DNA of 64,000 bases from Roseiconus nitratireducens (lineage in GTDB: Bacteria; Planctomycetota; Planctomycetia; Pirellulales; Pirellulaceae): NCBI RefSeq assembly GCF_008629675.1, contig NZ_VWOX01000002.1:682001-746000 (forward strand). The letters are read 5' to 3'. Each line of letters opens with the position of its first letter. Within the stretch, counting starts at the first letter, position 1. A program made the translations under genes and the position numbers. The notes beneath the pieces are model-generated. The model ran no database searches and had not been told where the DNA came from. It saw only the letters and a list, made by a program, of their open reading frames with translations. This document shows, in pieces, positions 61,401-64,000 of this stretch.

Positions 61401-64000
61401 CGGCACCAGCAACCCGTGGGGCGTGGACTTCAATGACCACGGTCAAGCGTTCATCACGGCCTGTGTGATTCCCCACCTGTATCACATCATCCAGGGCGCC
61501 CGCTATCAGCGACAGGGCGGCCAGCATTTCAATCCGCACACCTACCGCGACATCGTCACCATCGCGGATCACTTGCATTACCTGGGTGCGACGCCGCACG
61601 GTGGCAACAGCAAGTCGGATTCGGCCGGTGGCGGCCACGCGCACGCCGGCGCCATGATCTATCTGGGCGATCGATGGCCGCAGCAGTACCGCGATCAGTT
61701 GTTCATGAACAACATTCACGGACAACGTCTGAATGTCGACGTGCTCCGCGCGGAAGGATCCGGCTACGTGGGGGAACATGGTCCCGATTTTCTGCTGACC
61801 GGCGACCAGGCATCACAAATCTTGAACCTTCGCTACGGTCCCGACGGCGATGCCTGGATGATCGATTGGTATGACATGCAGGCCTGTCACCGCCGCGAAG
61901 TGGAAATCCACGATCGCAGCAACGGCCGCATCTACAAGATTTCCTACGGAGCCGGCGAGGATCAGCACGCCCCCGTCGATTTGGCCAAGGCCTCCGATCA
62001 GGAACTTGCCGAAATGACGCTACGCGCTAACGACTGGTACGTCCGACACGGTCGACGCCAGCTGCAAGAGCGGTCGGCCAAACGCGCCATCGATGCGGCA
62101 GCCGTTCAATCGCTGGCACAGATTCTGGAACAGAATTCGGATGACACGCGTCGATTGCGTGCCGCATGGGCGTTGCACGTCATTGGCCAGCTGGATTCTG
62201 AGCGGTTGGCTGCAATGTTGGCTGACGAAAGTCCCTATGTGCGTGGCTGGGCCGTTCAACTGGCGATGGAATCCGCCGACGATCACCCCTCGCAAGCGAT
62301 GACGGAAAAGTTTGTCGCGATGGCGGAGTCAGACTCTTCGCCGATCGTGCGGCTGTACCTCGCTTCGGCAGCCCAGCGACTGGAACTTGATTCCCGCTGG
62401 CCCTTGTTGGAAGCACTGACGTCGCATCCCGGTGACGCGGGCGACCATAACCTGCCCCTGATGTACTGGTACGCGGCCGAACCGTTGGCGGACACCGATC
62501 CGGCCCGCGCCCTGACGCTGGCGATGACCGCTGGAGAAAACGTGCCGCTATTGCGGGAGTTCATGTTGCGGCGGATCGGGAGCAGTGAAGCGGATTCATC
62601 CCTGGCGGTCCTGGTCGAAGGCCTGGGCAACGCCGAATCGGCGCCGATCCGATTGAGCTATCTGAAGGCGATCCGCACCGCCCTGGAGGGCCGCCGCCGA
62701 GTTCAAGCACCGGCCAATTGGGCCGCGGTCGGAAAGCGGTTGATCGACAGCCCAGATCCGCAGGTACGTCTGCAGACGGTTGCCCTGGGTGTCACCTTCG
62801 GCGACCAGAACGCCCTGCAAGCGATGCGGGCGCGAATCACCGACCAGGACGCGTCGGACGACCAACGCCGGATCGCCCTGGAATCGTTGCTTGACGCGGG
62901 CGACCCTGGTTTGGTCCCGACGTTGGTCGCGCTGTTGGACGCCGACGCCAAACTTCGTGAAATGGCCATCACCGGGATGGCACAGTATGACGATCCGCGA
63001 ATTGCCGAAGCGTTGTTGCGAGCGTACGACGAACTTCCCCCGCCGCATCGACGCTCCGCGCTGGCGACGCTGTGCGCCAGACCCTCTTCCGCCGTCGCCC
63101 TGTTGAAGTCCATCGAAGCCGACCAGATCGATAGCACCGACCTGACCGCCGACCTGGTTCGACAGTTGCAGTTCTTGCGACAGAAAGAAGTCGATGCCCT
63201 GGTGGAACGGGTTTGGGGGACCGCACGCGAATCGGCGGCCGACAAATTGGCGCTGATTGCAGAATACAAGCAGTTGGTCGAATCCGCCGATCATCCGGAA
63301 CCGGACGAGCAACTCGGACGGACCGTGTTCGCCAAAACCTGCATGAAGTGCCACATCCTTTACGGTGTCGGTGCCAAAGTCGGTCCCGAACTGACCGGAT
63401 CGAATCGATCCAATTTGGACTACCTGCTCAGCAACATCGTCGATCCAAGCTCCGTGATGGCCAAGGAGTACGTCCCGGAGGTCGTCTTGACCACCGACGG
63501 CCGAGTTGTGAACGGGCTGCTGAAATCCGAAGACAAGAACTCGATATCCATCCAAACCGCTGACTCGCTGGTCGTGATTCCCAAGGAGGAGATTGAGGAA
63601 CGGATGAAGGCGGACAAGTCGATGATGCCCGACGATCAACTGAAGCAGTTTTCGCCACACGAAGTTCGTTCGCTGGTCGCTTATCTGCGGGCGAAGGAAC
63701 AAACTCCGATGCTCGCAACCGACGAAAACGTCTCCACCTTCTTCAACGAATCCGACCTGACCGGATGGAGCGGCCGCGATGGACTGTGGTCCGTGGAGAA
63801 CGGAGAACTTATCGGCCGCACCGACGGGCTGAAACGAAACGAATGGATCGTCAGTGACCTTGCCGTGTCGGATTTCAAACTGACCCTCGAGGTCAAACTG
63901 GTCGACAACGCCGGCAACAGCGGGATTCAGTTCCGGAGTGAAGCCCACGACGGCGAGGTTTCTGGATACCAGGCCGATATCGGACAGGGATGGTGGGGAA
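58420..64000 (+). CDS. Secreted FG-GAP-like / PVC-type c-haem dehydrogenase / DUF1080 fusion (cut by window edge)
   Basis: Open from ATG 58420 to the right edge, giving 1860 residues without a stop. A signal peptide (1-36) is followed by FG-GAP/VCBS-like repeats with Ca-binding DxNGDG-type loops (near 62, 215, 265, 327, 391). About 455-790 has two carbohydrate-binding-like beta domains, one with LNLGFESGTLEDW. About 796-1260 is a PVC-type membrane-bound dehydrogenase beta-propeller (VPEGFRVTVGAAEPEVKQP, DDRGRVWIAEAYEYP). Helical HEAT-like repeats follow, then a mono-haem cytochrome c with CMKCH (Cys about 1641) and a distal DKSMMPDD Met. The last part begins DUF1080 (LTGWSGRDGLWSVENGELIG). 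The family acts in the periplasm on sugars or glycans. The domain order here is unusually long. Confidence 0.88.
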   Translation, partial: MNSPTAMRCLPHIDWLPLPAVLPWAFAVLLLSTAHGEDFQLHSFQRQQLTDVYFSEGAGAGDLNGDGIADVVYGPHWYAGPDFKDRHEIYAPVPQNMDRYADNFFSWVHDFNADGLNDILVVGFPGTPAYVYENPGKEGLESHWKKHEVLDWVSNESPQLTNLVGDDQPELVCTRDGFFGFATFDPSEGFGSWTFHPISLQVTAKKFGHGLGVGDINGDGRMDILHAKGWYEQPESNADNSRWLHHDANFSAAYGGAEMYAYDVDGDGDNDVITSEAAHDFGLSWYEQVSDGSDRTFKRHVIMGSHPSENKYGVLFSELHSVALADIDGDGLKDIVTGKTYWSHHRQSPMWDAGAVVYWFKLDRTPDGVDWVPHKIDGESGIGRQLWVTDLNDDDQPDLVVGGMKGGHVLTHSVRQVSKEDWQAAQPKLYSGPKIPSVEDSAATRGPKSKLQADSGRVEGAIEGESLDAKATAGTANAQDMSRFSADNWSGQSQLWWTGGKPGDKLTLTLPKFTGVVDLELAMTCAKDYGIVQLELDGKPLGDPIDLYDTQVVTTGVVAFPKLSVQGAKHTLTVQIAGANPAAVKSYMFGLDYVRIKTADGTFVAAPKKSAGTDGKTSAKGGTVPKTADGRVLNLGFESGTLEDWVAEGAAFEGQPIQGDTVKPRRGDMQSNHVGDYWIGGYEKAGDDAEGTLTSVPFVVSQPYGSFLVGGGDHEGTRVELVRADSDTVFYRVNGSNSETMKRVVVDLRGHLGKEIKVRLVDQQKGGWGHVNFDDFRLHAERPARPTPPMIVLKPDEYPHAGLDAEQAAAAMEVPEGFRVTVGAAEPEVKQPIAMALDDRGRVWIAEAYEYPVRAKDGQGRDRILIFEDSDGDGTLDKRKVFAEGLNLVSGLEVGFGGVWVGAAPYLMFIPDQDGDDVPDGEPQILLDGWGYQDTHETLNAFIWGPDGWLYGCHGVFTHSRVGKPGTPDADRIPLNCAVWRYHPTRHEFEVFAHGTSNPWGVDFNDHGQAFITACVIPHLYHIIQGARYQRQGGQHFNPHTYRDIVTIADHLHYLGATPHGGNSKSDSAGGGHAHAGAMIYLGDRWPQQYRDQLFMNNIHGQRLNVDVLRAEGSGYVGEHGPDFLLTGDQASQILNLRYGPDGDAWMIDWYDMQACHRREVEIHDRSNGRIYKISYGAGEDQHAPVDLAKASDQELAEMTLRANDWYVRHGRRQLQERSAKRAIDAAAVQSLAQILEQNSDDTRRLRAAWALHVIGQLDSERLAAMLADESPYVRGWAVQLAMESADDHPSQAMTEKFVAMAESDSSPIVRLYLASAAQRLELDSRWPLLEALTSHPGDAGDHNLPLMYWYAAEPLADTDPARALTLAMTAGENVPLLREFMLRRIGSSEADSSLAVLVEGLGNAESAPIRLSYLKAIRTALEGRRRVQAPANWAAVGKRLIDSPDPQVRLQTVALGVTFGDQNALQAMRARITDQDASDDQRRIALESLLDAGDPGLVPTLVALLDADAKLREMAITGMAQYDDPRIAEALLRAYDELPPPHRRSALATLCARPSSAVALLKSIEADQIDSTDLTADLVRQLQFLRQKEVDALVERVWGTARESAADKLALIAEYKQLVESADHPEPDEQLGRTVFAKTCMKCHILYGVGAKVGPELTGSNRSNLDYLLSNIVDPSSVMAKEYVPEVVLTTDGRVVNGLLKSEDKNSISIQTADSLVVIPKEEIEERMKADKSMMPDDQLKQFSPHEVRSLVAYLRAKEQTPMLATDENVSTFFNESDLTGWSGRDGLWSVENGELIGRTDGLKRNEWIVSDLAVSDFKLTLEVKLVDNAGNSGIQFRSEAHDGEVSGYQADIGQGWWG

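Noticed and set aside
60520..63948. Two minus-strand frames of over 400 codons (60,520-61,779 and 62,596-63,948)
   Set aside because: Both are antisense to the continuous haem/DUF1080 protein, whose motifs are clear; the antisense translations show none.

Overview
The window looks like a planctomycete chromosome segment, most likely from a Pirellulaceae/Rhodopirellula-type organism. This is inferred from gene content and repeats, not from a marker gene. The pointers are a very large secreted PVC-type c-haem dehydrogenase fused to FG-GAP-like repeats and a DUF1080 domain, an exosortase/EpsI/FemAB set, mixed ATG/GTG/TTG starts with weak Shine-Dalgarno sites, and dispersed GGCC-rich palindromes. 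No rRNA, tRNA, CRISPR array or intact insertion sequence was seen.

Positions 1-49,367 form one block of about 30 minus-strand genes for making, modifying and exporting a surface polysaccharide. Read in the direction of transcription (right to left) it starts with the machinery: exosortase, Wzc-type tyrosine kinase/co-polymerase, a 1739-residue TPR protein, EpsI, the initiating phosphoglycosyltransferase and an exosortase-locus deacetylase. Assembly and tailoring follow: glycosyltransferases, a Wzx flippase, a pyruvyl transferase, two methyltransferases, an AsnB-type amidotransferase, a Wzy-like polymerase and two sulfotransferases. Next come a heparinase II/III-like enzyme, a second lyase-like enzyme and a GDP-mannose/UDP-glucose-type dehydrogenase. 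The left third has two CapK/PaaK-like ligases, two GT2 enzymes, a methyltransferase, a deacetylase, an SGNH-carbamoyltransferase fusion, a SufS-like PLP enzyme and a GT4 cut by the window edge. Together these predict a polyprenyl-linked, Wzx/Wzy-assembled polymer that contains uronic acid and is probably sulfated, pyruvylated and carbamoylated or acylated.

From about 50,000 the genes are on the plus strand. They are an FHA-like tail-anchored protein, a small membrane protein, a FemAB/GNAT protein of the exosortase type, a DUF218-like membrane protein, a small secreted coiled-coil protein, a DevCAB-like ABC exporter (permease, ATPase, adaptor), and the haem/FG-GAP/DUF1080 giant, which runs off the right edge.

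The most unusual non-coding content is of two kinds. One is a family of about 140-bp elements with terminal inverted repeats (MITE-like), one copy of which supplies the stop codon of a gene. The other is an uninterrupted array of 33 heptamers attached directly to the stop codon of a sulfotransferase gene; two units of the same heptamer sit directly behind the stop codon of another gene in the cluster.
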